Source: Cytobacillus gottheilii (GTDB lineage: Bacteria > Bacillota > Bacilli > Bacillales > Cytobacillaceae). Taken from it: DNA of 64,000 bases. The translations under genes were made by a program, and so were the position numbers. Positions 10,297 to 20,819 of this stretch are shown here, piece after piece. The notes under the pieces were generated by a model that was not told the origin of the DNA, did not search any database, and saw only the letters and a list, made by a program, of their open reading frames with translations. Location: positions 1,899,631 to 1,963,630 of the forward strand of contig NZ_KV440945.1 in NCBI RefSeq assembly GCF_001636345.1. Reading direction: 5' to 3'. The stretch's first letter is position 1. Every line of letters begins with the position of its first letter.

Positions 10297-11337
10297 ATGA
10301 AAAGTGTTGAATCAATTGCCGTCATTGGCGCAGGAAGCTGGGGTACTGCCCTTGCCATGGTTTTAGCTGATAACGGACATGATGTAAGGCTTTGGGGTCA
10401 TAAACCAGAACAAATTGATGAAATTAATACACATCATACAAACCAAAAATATTTACCGGATATAACTTTGCCAAAAAATATTATCGGTCATGTATCCCTC
10501 GGAGAAGCTATAGAAGACGCAGAGGTGCTTGTTCTTGCTGTTCCGACCAAAGCGATCCGTGAAGTCGTCAACAAAATTACTGTAATCAGAAAAGACCCGA
10601 TGACAATCGTGCATGTGAGTAAAGGGATAGAGCCGAATAGCTTAATGCGCATCTCAGAAATGATTGAAGAGGAGACACCCTCCCATCTTTTAAAAAGTGT
10701 AGTGGTGCTTTCTGGCCCAAGCCACGCTGAAGAGGTCAGTTTAAGACAGCCAACAACAGTTACTGTTTCTTCCAAAGAATTAGAGGAAGCAGAGAGAATT
10801 CAAGATCTATTTATTAATCAGCATTTTCGTGTCTATACCAACCCTGATATTATCGGTGTTGAAATAGGCGGAGCATTAAAAAATATTATTGCACTGGCTG
10901 CTGGGATTACAGATGGTCTTGGCTATGGGGACAATGCCAAGGCAGCGCTCATCACAAGAGGATTGGCTGAGATCGCCCGTTTAGGGGTTAAAATGGGTGC
11001 CAGCCCGCTTACATTCTCTGGTTTAACAGGGATTGGTGACTTAATTGTTACTTGTACAAGTGTTCATTCCAGAAACTGGAGAGCGGGAAACTTACTCGGT
11101 AAAGGCCAGAATTTGCAGGAAGTGCTTGATAATATGGGCATGGTGGTTGAAGGTGTCCGCACAACGAAGGCTGCTCATCAGCTTGCTGAAAAATATCAAG
11201 TAACAATGCCGATTACAGACGTGCTTTATAGTGTGCTTTTTGAGAATGTCAGTGCAAAAGACGCTGTAGAATTGCTAATGGCACGTGGAAAAACGCATGA
11301 AATGGAAGACCTTACAAATTTGCTTGGCGGCCAGTAA
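10297..11337 (+). CDS. gpsA: NAD(P)-dependent glycerol-3-phosphate dehydrogenase
   Basis: Reduces dihydroxyacetone phosphate to sn-glycerol 3-phosphate for phospholipid synthesis. The Rossmann motif [10 protein letters not shown] is near the N-terminus, then [16 protein letters not shown], the catalytic-lysine segment [13 protein letters not shown] and [10 protein letters not shown]. The start at ATG 10297 gives 346 residues, as in B. subtilis; GTG 10288 is in frame but overlaps the ribosome-binding site. The C-terminal [12 protein letters not shown] is typical. Confidence 0.97.
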   Translation: MKSVESIAVIGAGSWGTALAMVLADNGHDVRLWGHKPEQIDEINTHHTNQKYLPDITLPKNIIGHVSLGEAIEDAEVLVLAVPTKAIREVVNKITVIRKDPMTIVHVSKGIEPNSLMRISEMIEEETPSHLLKSVVVLSGPSHAEEVSLRQPTTVTVSSKELEEAERIQDLFINQHFRVYTNPDIIGVEIGGALKNIIALAAGITDGLGYGDNAKAALITRGLAEIARLGVKMGASPLTFSGLTGIGDLIVTCTSVHSRNWRAGNLLGKGQNLQEVLDNMGMVVEGVRTTKAAHQLAEKYQVTMPITDVLYSVLFENVSAKDAVELLMARGKTHEMEDLTNLLGGQ

Positions 11338-11400
11338 CCGCCATTTTAGACTTCTTTCTTCTGATCATTCATTTGCTTTATATGATCAATGGCGGTAATT
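11336..11400 (+). terminator. Hairpin terminator of gpsA
   Basis: Arms ACCGCCATT and AATGGCGGT enclose an inner GATCATT / ATGATC pairing, followed by AATTTATTT. The T-run is modest. Confidence 0.65.
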
Positions 11401-11667
11401 TATTTGAAAATATAGGCATTTAAACGATACAGGAAGAAATGGAATTGCATACAATGCAACGAAGCAAACTGGTAACATGATCAGGGTGTAGGTTAATTTA
11501 GTCATATTGCCGGGAAATTGGAAATGCCCCTTCCGATTTCCCGGTTATTTTTATACAAAGAAAAGGAAGGGTGCAAAGGTTTTAATAAGCATGAAAACGT
11601 TTGTGTACAGCCTATATTTCCTGCTTTTTCTATGTTATAATACTTTTCGGAAAAAGGAGTGAAATGA
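11401..11667 (+). other. Non-coding interval gpsA-yphE
   Basis: Nothing coding is seen. It contains a second, stronger terminator-like hairpin (separate entry) and, just before yphE, an AT-rich stretch with TATGTTATAATA at about 11632-11643 that includes a good TATAAT for a yphE promoter. Confidence 0.5.
11510..11552 (+). terminator. Second terminator-like hairpin downstream of gpsA
   Basis: Arms CCGGGAAATTGGAA and TTCCGATTTCCCGG (one mismatch) with a 7-nt loop, followed by TTATTTTT. Confidence 0.75.
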
Positions 11668-11871
11668 ATGTCAGATTCTTTAATGAAAATGTGGATTTCT
11701 CTATCATCCATGGGCTTTATGTTTATATCCATTTTGTTAATATACTTAAGCCGATTTAAATTAAAAAATAAAACACTAAAATTTATTACAGCCTTTATTG
11801 CCTATATTCTTATGATTATTAGCGGTATTATTATATTCCTGATCGTATTTGGAGGACCTACACCTGAATAA
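11668..11871 (+). CDS. yphE: YphE, DUF2768 small membrane protein
   Basis: 67 residues with two hydrophobic helices (about 8-28 and 38-60) separated by a basic loop (RFKLKNKTLK). It belongs to the DUF2768 family, found in Bacillus between gpsA and spoIVA. Function unknown; in B. subtilis the neighbours are sporulation genes. AAAGGAG lies 8-9 bp before the ATG. Confidence 0.8.
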   Translation: MSDSLMKMWISLSSMGFMFISILLIYLSRFKLKNKTLKFITAFIAYILMIISGIIIFLIVFGGPTPE

Positions 11872-11972
11872 TTCTGTTTAAGGGATAGATCATTCTGCTG
11901 TCTGGAGTTCCCATTCAGAACAGAAGTCTTTTGCAAAAAACACTAGATATACATACTAAAGGATTGATAATC

Positions 11973-12683
11973 ATGAAAAAAAGCTTGCTGCGTTTAATAG
12001 GTGCAGCCACTATATTAATATGTTTGGCTGGCTGTGCATATCCACAGGAGCGGCTGGCGCAGAATCAAATTCCATATGAGGATCAGCTTGCTGCTGTTCA
12101 AAATGCAGTCGACCAATTCAGGGAAACAAATACGGGGCTTCTCCCGATAAAAACGAAGGATATGGATACACCAATCTATCAAAAATATTTAATTGATTTT
12201 AATAAGCTAACCCCTGCATTTATGGCCGAACCGCCAGGAAATGCTTTTGAAATGGGTGGTGTGTTTCAATATGTCATCGTAAATGCCGAAACAGAGCCTG
12301 CTGTAAAGATCTTTGATTTACGTATGGCTGAAACGATCCGCGAAATTAAAATCCGTTTAAAAGGTCATGAGTACCCTCCTTTTAAAGAGCAAATCGAAAG
12401 CCATGTATTCACTCTCGATTTTGAAAAACTCGGCTATAAAGAGGATCCTGTAGCTATCAGCCCGTACTCCGGCAGAAATCTGCCATTTGTGATTACAGGT
12501 GATGGTGAAATTTATGTTGATTATCGCAGTGATTTATTTGAGGCTGTAGATCAAACGGATACTACGTTAAAACAGGGAGAAGACATCCGGAATATTTTAG
12601 TGGAAGATTCTCCTTTTGTGCCTTCCTATTCTTTGCCTTACACAATAAATGAAGACAGTGAACCAATCTTTTTGGTGAAATAG
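11973..12683 (+). CDS. yphF: YphF, predicted lipoprotein
   Basis: Starting at ATG 11973 (AAAGGATTGATAATC upstream), the protein is 236 residues with a lipoprotein signal peptide: basic MKKS, hydrophobic stretch, and lipobox LAGC with Cys at about residue 21. An in-frame upstream start at 11931 would bury this signal and is rejected. The mature part is soluble and of unknown function. Ortholog position in B. subtilis is yphF, between yphE and spoIVA. Own terminator follows. Confidence 0.82.
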   Translation: MKKSLLRLIGAATILICLAGCAYPQERLAQNQIPYEDQLAAVQNAVDQFRETNTGLLPIKTKDMDTPIYQKYLIDFNKLTPAFMAEPPGNAFEMGGVFQYVIVNAETEPAVKIFDLRMAETIREIKIRLKGHEYPPFKEQIESHVFTLDFEKLGYKEDPVAISPYSGRNLPFVITGDGEIYVDYRSDLFEAVDQTDTTLKQGEDIRNILVEDSPFVPSYSLPYTINEDSEPIFLVK

Positions 12684-12687
12684 TCAT

Positions 12688-12731
12688 AACCTTTCTTTTA
12701 CAAAATATATTGTAAGAGAAAGGTTTTTTTG
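12688..12731 (+). terminator. Terminator of yphF
   Basis: Arms AACCTTTCT.TTACAA and TTGTAA.AGAAAGGTT, loop AATATA, then seven T residues. Confidence 0.9.
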
Positions 12732-13004
12732 TTTTACTATACTGCCGAGTAATCAGCAATACTCCTTTGTTAACATTCATGATTAGTTCTTATCTGCTAT
12801 TCATAAATATTAGCTTCTCAAACCTGGTGAATACACTGTTTACAAAGGATAAGAGATATAGAAAGATACTTTATTTTAGGGAGAGGGGAAATTTTATAAA
12901 AAAGTTGGCATAACGATGTAGGACAACATCATAAACATATAGTGTCCAGATATACTTAATAGGATAATATTTCCCACTAACTCGGAGATTCAGGAGGGGA
13001 TCAC
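12732..13004 (+). promoter_or_regulatory. Upstream region of spoIVA
   Basis: Non-coding. A candidate sigma-E promoter is TCATAAA (12929-12935), 13 bp, GATATACT (12949-12956), compared with the consensus KMATATT and CATACAMT. In B. subtilis spoIVA is transcribed by sigma-E in the mother cell. The GGAGGGG ribosome-binding site lies at 12993-12999. Confidence 0.45.
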
Positions 13005-14483
13005 TTGGAAAAGGTAGATGTGTTTAAAGATATTGCCGAAAGAACCGGAGGCGATATCTATTTCGGAGTAGTAGGTGCAGTTCGTACAGGGAAATCAACG
13101 TTTATTAAAAAATTTATGGAATTAGTTGTTTTACCGAGCATGGAAAATGAAGCTGAACGCGCACGTACTCAGGATGAACTTCCGCAAAGTGCTGCAGGGA
13201 AAACAATCATGACAACAGAACCGAAATTTGTTCCAAACCAGGCTGCATCTGTACATGTTGATGAAGGTCTTAACGTAAATATTCGTCTTGTCGATTGTGT
13301 GGGGTATACAGTTCCTGGGGCAATGGGCTATGAAGATGAAAATGGTCCAAGAATGATCAATACTCCTTGGTATGAAGAGCCGATTCCTTTTCATGAGGCA
13401 GCTGAAATCGGAACGAGAAAAGTCATTCAGGAGCATTCTACCATTGGTGTCGTCATCACTACGGATGGTACAATTGGTGAAATTCCAAGATCGAGCTATT
13501 TAGAGGCAGAGGCTAGGGTGATTGACGAACTGAAGGAAGTTGGAAAACCATTTATTATGGTGATTAACAGCGTACAGCCTCATCACCCGAATACTGAGGC
13601 GTTAAGAGAGCAATTAGCTGAACAGTATGATATTCCTGTCCTTGCGATGAGTGTGGAGGGAATGAGAGAGTCAGATGTTCTAAATGTAATGAGAGAAGCC
13701 CTTTACGAGTTTCCAGTCCTCGAAGTTAATGTTAACTTACCAAGCTGGGTAATGGTACTCCGTGAGGATCACTGGCTTCGTGAGAGCTACCAGGAAGCTG
13801 TGAAGGAAACAGTGAAGGATATTAAAAGATTAAGAGATGTCGATCGGGTTGTCCATCAATTTGGAGACTTTGAATTCATTGAGCGCGCTGGATTGGCAGG
13901 GATTGAGATGGGGCAGGGAATAGCGGAGATTGATCTATTTGCTCCGGATGACTTGTATGATGATGTGCTTAAGGAAATTGTCGGTGTTGAGATCAGAGGA
14001 AAAGATCATTTATTAGAGCTTATGCAGGAATTTTCTCATGCGAAAGCAGAATATGATCAGATATCTGATGCGCTTACAATGGTTAAGCAAACAGGTTATG
14101 GGATCGCCGCTCCATCTTTAGCTGATATGAGCTTGGATGAACCAGAAATTACGCGTCATGGCTCAAGATTTGGAGTCCGTTTAAAAGCGGTGGCACCATC
14201 CATTCATATGATTAAAGTGGATGTTGAATCCGAATTTTCACCAATCATTGGCACGGAAAAACAAAGTGAAGAGCTGGTTCGTTACTTAATGCAGGACTTC
14301 GAGGACGATCCGCTATCCATTTGGAATTCAGATATTTTTGGCAGAAGCCTGAGTTCGATAGTAAGAGAAGGCATACAAGCAAAGCTCTCCCTTATGCCTG
14401 AAAATGCTCGCTATAAACTGAAAGAAACGCTGGAAAGAATCATTAATGAAGGTTCTGGCGGCCTAATCGCCATTATCCTATAA
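13005..14483 (+). CDS. spoIVA: SpoIVA, spore coat morphogenetic ATPase
   Basis: 492 residues, the same length as the B. subtilis protein. SpoIVA polymerises on the forespore surface after ATP hydrolysis and forms the base of the spore coat. The P-loop GAVRTGKST is at residues 24-32. The C-terminal region (ending IINEGSGGLIAIIL) is the part that contacts the SpoVM/membrane and SpoVID in B. subtilis. The start is TTG at 13005 behind GGAGGGG. Its presence is strong evidence for an endospore former. Confidence 0.98.
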   Translation: MEKVDVFKDIAERTGGDIYFGVVGAVRTGKSTFIKKFMELVVLPSMENEAERARTQDELPQSAAGKTIMTTEPKFVPNQAASVHVDEGLNVNIRLVDCVGYTVPGAMGYEDENGPRMINTPWYEEPIPFHEAAEIGTRKVIQEHSTIGVVITTDGTIGEIPRSSYLEAEARVIDELKEVGKPFIMVINSVQPHHPNTEALREQLAEQYDIPVLAMSVEGMRESDVLNVMREALYEFPVLEVNVNLPSWVMVLREDHWLRESYQEAVKETVKDIKRLRDVDRVVHQFGDFEFIERAGLAGIEMGQGIAEIDLFAPDDLYDDVLKEIVGVEIRGKDHLLELMQEFSHAKAEYDQISDALTMVKQTGYGIAAPSLADMSLDEPEITRHGSRFGVRLKAVAPSIHMIKVDVESEFSPIIGTEKQSEELVRYLMQDFEDDPLSIWNSDIFGRSLSSIVREGIQAKLSLMPENARYKLKETLERIINEGSGGLIAIIL

Positions 14484-14951
14484 GTATATGGATGCAAGGC
14501 AACGGACTCCTTTTAGGGGTCTTTTTTTTGCATTTAATCATAAATAAACTACAATAATTCATAGGAAGGATAAATAGAAAAAAGTAGAGCATTTAATGGT
14601 ATAAATATATTCTAGTGGTTTGTCAAAGTGCAAGATGGGGAATACATCTTTCTGTTGGGCGTATTACAGTTATATTTCAAAAAAGAAAAGATTCCCATTA
14701 AATCGTGAAATATTCTTGATATGCATAAATGATTATGATAATCTTTTAACAGAATTACTGTTGTGATGCTTAAACCCTTATCACAAAAGGATTTTTTGCG
14801 TTATTGATTGAAAAATTCCGCGAGTTGATATATGATAAGGCATGCTTAAACAAATATACGTCACAACGTATAGAATTCAGTAATTTTGTTTACAAATGAA
14901 TGTAAGAATCTATTTACTGAGTTATATTGTTTTTGGGAGGAGGTGAAAGTA
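14484..14951 (+). other. Non-coding interval spoIVA-hbs
   Basis: 468 bp without a supported gene. It holds the spoIVA terminator and, after it, a long AT-rich region that must contain the hbs promoter(s). I see no unambiguous -35/-10 pair; TTGATT at about 14803 with an AT-rich segment downstream is one weak candidate. The last 15 bp are the strong hbs ribosome-binding site. Confidence 0.4.
14505..14529 (+). terminator. Terminator of spoIVA
   Basis: Short stem GACTCC / GGGGTC (one G-T pair), followed by eight T residues. Confidence 0.8.
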
Positions 14952-15224
14952 ATGAACAAGACAGAACTAATCAACGCAGTTGCTGAAGCTAGCGAGCTTT
15001 CCAAAAAGGATGCTACTAAAGCAGTCGATGCTGTTTTCGATACAATTTTAGAAGCGCTTAAAAACGGTGATAAAATTCAACTAATCGGTTTCGGAAACTT
15101 TGAAGTGCGCGAGCGTGCAGCACGTAAAGGCCGCAACCCGCAAACAGGCGAAGAAATCGAAATCGCTGCAAGCAAAGTTCCTGCTTTCAAACCAGGAAAA
15201 GCGCTTAAAGACGCTGTAAAATAA
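14952..15224 (+). CDS. hbs: HU-family DNA-binding protein HBsu
   Basis: 90 residues, the main nucleoid-associated protein of Bacillus. It shows the HU core ([20 protein letters not shown] with the proline of the DNA-bending arm) and C-terminal [14 protein letters not shown]. The start at ATG 14952 follows GGAGGAGGTG, an extremely strong ribosome-binding site fitting an abundant protein; the longer frame starting at 14886 adds an unrelated N-terminus and is rejected. Codon use is strongly biased, as expected for high expression. Confidence 0.97.
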   Translation: MNKTELINAVAEASELSKKDATKAVDAVFDTILEALKNGDKIQLIGFGNFEVRERAARKGRNPQTGEEIEIAASKVPAFKPGKALKDAVK

Positions 15225-15243
15225 GTACATATATGTGCGATAG

Positions 15244-15273
15244 AAACCGCGAGATCATTCTCGCGGTTTTTGT
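15244..15273 (+). terminator. Terminator of hbs
   Basis: Perfect 10-bp stem AAACCGCGAG / CTCGCGGTTT, loop ATCATT, then T residues. Confidence 0.92.
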
Positions 15274-15471
15274 TTGTGCTTAAGAAATGTAAATTTATGC
15301 TAAAGGGCTTCCGTTAGCAACATGACCTTGAGAGAGATTATTCATATAAACAATAGGATGAATAGATCGGCCTTAAACGATTCGGCAAGATGTTTTTGCT
15401 AGTAAGTCATAGATTATGCTAATATGAAAGTTATGAGCTATAAGAACCAGTGATGATTAGGAGGAACAATC

Positions 15472-16041
15472 ATGGCATCAGTTAATACTGCACAGATAGA
15501 AGAAGCGGTCCGTCTCATACTAGAAGCTATTGGAGAAAATCCCAATAGAGAAGGGCTATTAGATACGCCAAAACGAGTGGCAAAAATGTATGAAGAAGTA
15601 TTTATGGGATTAAATCAGGATCCTAAAGAATATTTCCAGACGGTATTTGGCGAAGATCATGAAGAACTCGTGTTAGTGAAAGATATCCCGTTTTATTCTA
15701 TGTGTGAACATCATCTTGTCCCGTTTTTTGGTGTCGCACATGTAGCATATATACCGAAAAACGGAAAAGTAACAGGATTAAGCAAGCTGGCAAGGGCAGT
15801 AGAGGCTGTTGCGAAACGTCCGCAGCTTCAAGAACGAATTACATCTACAGTAGCAGATTCAATTCTTGAAACATTAGAGCCGCATGGCGTTATGGTTGTT
15901 GTTGAAGCAGAGCATATGTGCATGACAATGCGCGGTGTTAAAAAGCCTGGTTCAAAAACGATTACATCTGCAGTAAGAGGAGTTTTTGCAGAGGATGCTA
16001 TTTCACGCTCAGAAGTACTTTCACTTATAGCGAAGAAATAA
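15472..16041 (+). CDS. folE: GTP cyclohydrolase I
   Basis: 189 residues. Converts GTP to 7,8-dihydroneopterin triphosphate, the first step of folate synthesis. Zinc ligands and catalytic segments are visible: [22 protein letters not shown], and [12 protein letters not shown]. Known in B. subtilis as mtrA because it lies ahead of mtrB. AGGAGGAAC precedes the ATG. It is 108 bp before mtrB, so co-transcription is likely. Confidence 0.97.
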   Translation: MASVNTAQIEEAVRLILEAIGENPNREGLLDTPKRVAKMYEEVFMGLNQDPKEYFQTVFGEDHEELVLVKDIPFYSMCEHHLVPFFGVAHVAYIPKNGKVTGLSKLARAVEAVAKRPQLQERITSTVADSILETLEPHGVMVVVEAEHMCMTMRGVKKPGSKTITSAVRGVFAEDAISRSEVLSLIAKK

Positions 16042-16149
16042 GCGATAGCAATTCAAGCTAAACTGAAGGAACATGTTTTATGGGCAGAGCAGCAATGAAA
16101 TTCTCAACAATTAATTCTCTGCCTTAGTACTTCAAGAAAAAGGATGATC

Positions 16150-16380
16150 ATGGTGGAAAAAAACAATAATGATTATATTGTCATCAAAGCTATTGAAGAT
16201 GGTGTAAATGTAATTGGACTTACAAGAGGTTCCGACACAAAGTTTCATCACTCTGAAAAACTTGATGAAGGTGAAGTGCTGATCGCACAATTTACGGAGC
16301 ATACATCAGCGATTAAAATTAGAGGAAATGCAATTATAAAGACATCCTATGGAGAAATTGAAAGCGATGCAAAGAAATAA
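16150..16380 (+). CDS. mtrB: TRAP, tryptophan RNA-binding attenuation protein
   Basis: 76 residues. TRAP forms an 11-mer ring that binds tryptophan and then wraps (G/U)AG-repeat RNA of trp leaders. Conserved segments are unmistakable: [40 protein letters not shown]. The start at ATG 16150 gives proper spacing to AAAAAGG; ATG 16144 would be too close. The trp biosynthetic genes are missing from their usual place further on in this window, so its targets must lie elsewhere. Confidence 0.96.
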   Translation: MVEKNNNDYIVIKAIEDGVNVIGLTRGSDTKFHHSEKLDEGEVLIAQFTEHTSAIKIRGNAIIKTSYGEIESDAKK

Positions 16381-16412
16381 GCACGCTGCTAAACTGGCAG
16401 CGTGCAAATTCC
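16381..16412 (+). terminator. Terminator of folE-mtrB
   Basis: Perfect 9-bp stem GCACGCTGC / GCAGCGTGC, loop TAAACTG, directly after the mtrB stop; only a weak T-run (AAATTCCTTTT) follows. Confidence 0.75.
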
Positions 16413-16739
16413 TTTTATATTCCTCTAACATGGTACTGTGATTTATGATATAATTGTCTCTGCCTTAAATGGGCAGTGGCAAAGTCAAATACAAGTTCAA
16501 AAGTAACCGCTTCAGGTGCTTTTTTTATAGAATTGAACCTTGTTTATTAAATGAAAAAGCTAAACGTAAAAATTATATATACATATCATTTTATTTTTAA
16601 AAATGCCAAACATAATAGATAGATCTATTCCGCCAATAAAACATGATTGCTTATTCCTTAAGAGTAAAAGAGGTTTTTTAGGACCGGCTGTCTGACTCAA
16701 TGGTAGATAGATGAAAACTTTTGAATCAAGGGTGATTGC
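16413..16739 (+). promoter_or_regulatory. Promoter and hairpin-bearing leader of the hep operon
   Basis: No gene. An extended -10 element TGATATAAT (16446-16454) with a CTAACA (16425-16430) 18 bp upstream forms a good promoter. Downstream are a CTGCC / GGCAG hairpin (16459-16476) and a weak terminator-like hairpin AAAAGTAACC / GGTGCTTTTTT (about 16499-16527). If transcription starts after the TATAAT, hepS has a leader of about 275 nt. Confidence 0.45.
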
Positions 16740-17555
16740 ATGCAAAAACTTACCACTAATTTAGCAGATGTGAAATCACAAATACATGAGCATGTCAAAC
16801 ACTCATACTTATTTAAATATATAAATGAACCCGTTATAGATGAAGATAAACTTTTATTATTCACTTCAATTTTTTCTCTATATGATCTGCCAAAAATGCA
16901 AGCCGAACAATATGCTGTGACTGCAATGCTCGTCCAAATAGCATTAGACACTCATGAACTCGTTGAAAATGGAGAACTGAATGCCGAATTGCATAAAAGC
17001 AGACAGCTGACTATTTTAGCGGGAACTTATTATAGCGGTCTTTATTATAAAATTTTATCATCAATTGAAGATGTAGGAATGATTCGTACGCTTGCAGAAG
17101 GAATTAAAGAGGTTAATGAACATAAAATTTCTGTCTATCGTAAAGATAGTAAAAGTATTAAAACCTTAATGGACTCGGTAAAGAAAATAGAATCTGCACT
17201 TTTTGAAAGAGTTCTTACTTACTTTAATAGTGAGAATTTACAGGGCTTCACAGCGAATATTTTATTTTACAAAAAGCTTCTAATGGAAAGAGATCGCTTC
17301 TTTAAAGAGAAGCCTTCAATTGTTTTTGAAGCATTAGGAGAGCTTGTTTTTCCAGAGGCTGATCTGCAAAATAGCTCATTGGACTATAGAGATGAATTAA
17401 TATCAGTTGCTGATTCGTATATAGAAAATACAAGGCAGGAAATTGAAAAATTGTACAAACAAATTCCTTATATGAACAGCTCACTTCAGCAAAAAATTCA
17501 GGCAATGATAGATTATGATACACATAAGGTGAAATCATTTGCGGAGGAAGGGTAA
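16740..17555 (+). CDS. hepS: Heptaprenyl diphosphate synthase, component I (HepS)
   Basis: 271 residues, a little longer than the ~250 of B. subtilis HepS. It is the small, non-catalytic subunit that sets chain length in the heterodimer with HepT. Mostly helical; no DDxxD motif, as expected. GGGTGA precedes the ATG. It stands 2 bp before menG, and the order hepS-menG-hepT is the classic Bacillus gerC arrangement making the menaquinone-7 side chain. Confidence 0.9.
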   Translation: MQKLTTNLADVKSQIHEHVKHSYLFKYINEPVIDEDKLLLFTSIFSLYDLPKMQAEQYAVTAMLVQIALDTHELVENGELNAELHKSRQLTILAGTYYSGLYYKILSSIEDVGMIRTLAEGIKEVNEHKISVYRKDSKSIKTLMDSVKKIESALFERVLTYFNSENLQGFTANILFYKKLLMERDRFFKEKPSIVFEALGELVFPEADLQNSSLDYRDELISVADSYIENTRQEIEKLYKQIPYMNSSLQQKIQAMIDYDTHKVKSFAEEG

Positions 17556-17557
17556 GC

Positions 17558-18265
17558 ATGCAACAATCAAAAGAAGAACGCGTTCATAAGGTGTTTGAGA
17601 AGATTTATGGGAATTATGACAAAATGAATTCTGTCATTAGTTTTCAGCAGCATGTTAGATGGCGTAAGGATGTCATGAAACGAATGAATGTGCCTAAGGG
17701 TGCAAAAGCGCTTGATGTATGCTGCGGCACTGCTGATTGGTCCATTGCATTAGCTGACGCCGTTGGAGATCAAGGGGAAGTTTTTGGATTGGATTTCAGT
17801 AAAAATATGCTCAAAATTGGAGAGCAAAAAGTAAAAGAATTGCAGTTAAACCATGTAAAGCTAGTGCATGGCAATGCGATGGAGCTTCCCTTTCCAGATG
17901 ATTCATTCGATTTTGTAACAATTGGTTTTGGCCTTAGAAATGTACCAGATTATCTGGAGGTATTAAAAGAAATGCGCCGTGTTGTTAAGCCAGGAGGAAA
18001 GGTCGTCTGTCTTGAAACGTCTCAGCCTACTCTGCCGGTATATAAACAGCTGTTTTACTTATATTTCCGTCATATCATGCCGTTTTTTGGTAAACTATTT
18101 GCAAAGAGCTTTGATGAATATGCATGGCTGCACGAATCGGCAAAGGATTTTCCCGGCATGAAGGAGCTTGCAGAATTATTTAAAACTGCTGGATTGACGA
18201 ATGTTCATTATAAATCGTACAGTGGCGGAGTAGCTGCTGTTCACATAGGGATGAAGGAAAAATAA
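17558..18265 (+). CDS. menG: Demethylmenaquinone methyltransferase
   Basis: 235 residues of the UbiE/MenG family. Transfers a methyl group from S-adenosylmethionine to demethylmenaquinone, the last step of menaquinone synthesis. Motif [12 protein letters not shown] and the family signature [10 protein letters not shown] are present. It lies between the two heptaprenyl synthase genes and provides the quinol pool used by the QcrABC complex encoded later in the window. Confidence 0.96.
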   Translation: MQQSKEERVHKVFEKIYGNYDKMNSVISFQQHVRWRKDVMKRMNVPKGAKALDVCCGTADWSIALADAVGDQGEVFGLDFSKNMLKIGEQKVKELQLNHVKLVHGNAMELPFPDDSFDFVTIGFGLRNVPDYLEVLKEMRRVVKPGGKVVCLETSQPTLPVYKQLFYLYFRHIMPFFGKLFAKSFDEYAWLHESAKDFPGMKELAELFKTAGLTNVHYKSYSGGVAAVHIGMKEK

Positions 18266-18340
18266 TATTGGATCTGAATGCTTTGTTCATTACTAAGTGT
18301 ATGATGCATTAGGGATTTATAAGCTAGGTGAGATGAAGAT

Positions 18341-19303
18341 ATGAAATTGAAAATGATGTACTCATTTTTGAATTCAGATATAAACGTGATAGAAGAAGCA
18401 TTGGAAAACGCTATTCAAGCCCAGTCACCGCTGCTTCACCAGGCTTCTCTGCACTTATTGCAAGCAGGGGGGAAAAGACTGCGACCTGTATTTGTATTGC
18501 TTGCAGGTAAATTTGGAGACTATGACATCAACAAAATGAAGGATGTTGCTGTTTCACTTGAGCTGATTCATATGGCTTCACTTGTTCATGATGATGTGAT
18601 TGATGATGCAGAGCTGCGCAGAGGTCAGCTGACCATAAAAGCGAAGTGGGACAATCGAATCGCCATGTATACTGGCGATTATATATTTGCGCGAGCTCTT
18701 GAACTAATATCCAATATCGATAAGCCATATGCACATCAAATATTATCTAATACACTAGTTGAACTTTGCATAGGTGAAATTGAGCAAATAAAAGACAAAT
18801 ATAACTTTGATCAAAACCTGCGCAGTTATTTGCGCAGAATCAAAAGAAAGACAGCTATTTTAATTGCTGTCAGCTGTCAGCTTGGAGCCATTGCTGCGGA
18901 TGTAGAGGAAGAGCTGCACAAAAAATTATATAAAATTGGCTATTATATTGGCATGTCATATCAAATCATAGATGATGTGCTGGATTTTATCGGAACAGAA
19001 CAAGAGCTTGGAAAGCCTGCTGGCGGTGATCTGCTTCAGGGAAATATAACACTTCCCGCATTATTTGCGAGTGAAAATAAGCAAATACATGATAAAATGG
19101 TCAATGTTTCAGAGCATACAACACGTGAGCAAATACAAGAAATCATTACGCTTATTAAAAATTCTGGTGCAATCGAACGCTCTTTAAAGGTCAGTGACCA
19201 ATATTTGCAAAAGGCACTTGTGCTGATTGACGAACTTCCAACTAACCGCTCAAAGCGGGCATTTCGAGATCTTGTGCGTGTGATCGGGAAGCGGCGATTC
19301 TAA
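18341..19303 (+). CDS. hepT: Heptaprenyl diphosphate synthase, component II (HepT)
   Basis: 320-residue trans-prenyltransferase, the catalytic subunit. Both aspartate-rich metal sites are present: LVHDDVIDDAELRRG (first DDxxD) and IIDDVLDF (second). GGKRLRP binds diphosphate. It elongates farnesyl diphosphate to C35 together with HepS. AGGTGAGATG lies 8 bp before the ATG. Confidence 0.96.
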   Translation: MKLKMMYSFLNSDINVIEEALENAIQAQSPLLHQASLHLLQAGGKRLRPVFVLLAGKFGDYDINKMKDVAVSLELIHMASLVHDDVIDDAELRRGQLTIKAKWDNRIAMYTGDYIFARALELISNIDKPYAHQILSNTLVELCIGEIEQIKDKYNFDQNLRSYLRRIKRKTAILIAVSCQLGAIAADVEEELHKKLYKIGYYIGMSYQIIDDVLDFIGTEQELGKPAGGDLLQGNITLPALFASENKQIHDKMVNVSEHTTREQIQEIITLIKNSGAIERSLKVSDQYLQKALVLIDELPTNRSKRAFRDLVRVIGKRRF

Positions 19304-19333
19304 CTTGATTTTCACTTTTCTAAGTTATTTTAT

Positions 19334-19370
19334 TTGACAGAAAAATTTGAAGTTGAATAATTGTCAAATA
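19334..19370 (+). promoter_or_regulatory. ndk promoter with flanking inverted repeat
   Basis: TTGACA (19334-19339), 16 bp, AATAAT (19356-19361) forms a good sigma-A promoter. The -35 lies inside TATTTGACA (19331-19339), whose exact inverse TGTCAAATA occurs at 19362-19370 just after the -10, spaced 22 bp. The pair could be a repressor operator or chance. Confidence 0.5.
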
Positions 19371-19433
19371 AGTGTTAATATTTTCGTGGATTGTCTATGA
19401 CAGCCATATACATATAACTTAGGAGTGGAGACT

Positions 19434-19880
19434 ATGCAAAAGACGTTTTTAATGGTCAAGCCTGATGGGGTACAGCGGAATTTAATTGGTGAAATTGTTT
19501 CTCGTTTTGAAAAGAAAGGCTTTCAGTTAGTTGGAGCAAAATTAATGAGTATTCCAAAAGAGCTTGCCGAAGAGCATTACGGTGAACATAAAGAACGTCC
19601 ATTTTTCGGTGAGCTTGTTGATTTTATTACTTCTGGCCCAGTGTTTGCTATGGTTTGGGAAGGCGAGAATGTGATTGCAATTGCTCGTCAAATGATGGGT
19701 TCTACTAATCCAAAGGATGCAGCTCCTGGAACTGTGCGCGGAGACTTTGGTGTGATTGTCGGCAAAAACATCATTCATGGTTCAGATTCTCCTGAAAGTG
19801 CAGAACGTGAAATTGGCTTATTCTTTAAACAAGAAGAATTAGTTGAATATAATAAATTAATGAATGATTGGATTAATTAA
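19434..19880 (+). CDS. ndk: Nucleoside diphosphate kinase
   Basis: 148 residues. Transfers the gamma-phosphate between nucleoside triphosphates and diphosphates through a phosphohistidine; the catalytic region [16 protein letters not shown] is present and [11 protein letters not shown] is the N-terminal signature. GGAGTGGAG lies just before ATG 19434; three extra in-frame residues upstream are rejected. Terminator follows. Same place as in B. subtilis (hepT-ndk-cheR). Confidence 0.98.
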   Translation: MQKTFLMVKPDGVQRNLIGEIVSRFEKKGFQLVGAKLMSIPKELAEEHYGEHKERPFFGELVDFITSGPVFAMVWEGENVIAIARQMMGSTNPKDAAPGTVRGDFGVIVGKNIIHGSDSPESAEREIGLFFKQEELVEYNKLMNDWIN

Positions 19881-19913
19881 TCATTGTATAAATTTAAGAA
19901 CATGGCTAAGCTT

Positions 19914-19943
19914 AAAACCACTTGCATTTGCAAGTGGTTTTTT
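19914..19943 (+). terminator. Terminator of ndk
   Basis: Perfect stem AAAACCACTTGC / GCAAGTGGTTTT, 4-nt loop, then T-run. Confidence 0.93.
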
Positions 19944-20030
19944 GTAACCGTATACAATGTTTAAGAGAAAATTTAGGTGATTCTATTTTCTTCTATTTTC
20001 CGTTATACTTCTAACTAGGACTATCGATAG

Positions 20031-20816
<786 letters not shown>

Positions 20817-20819
20817 AAA

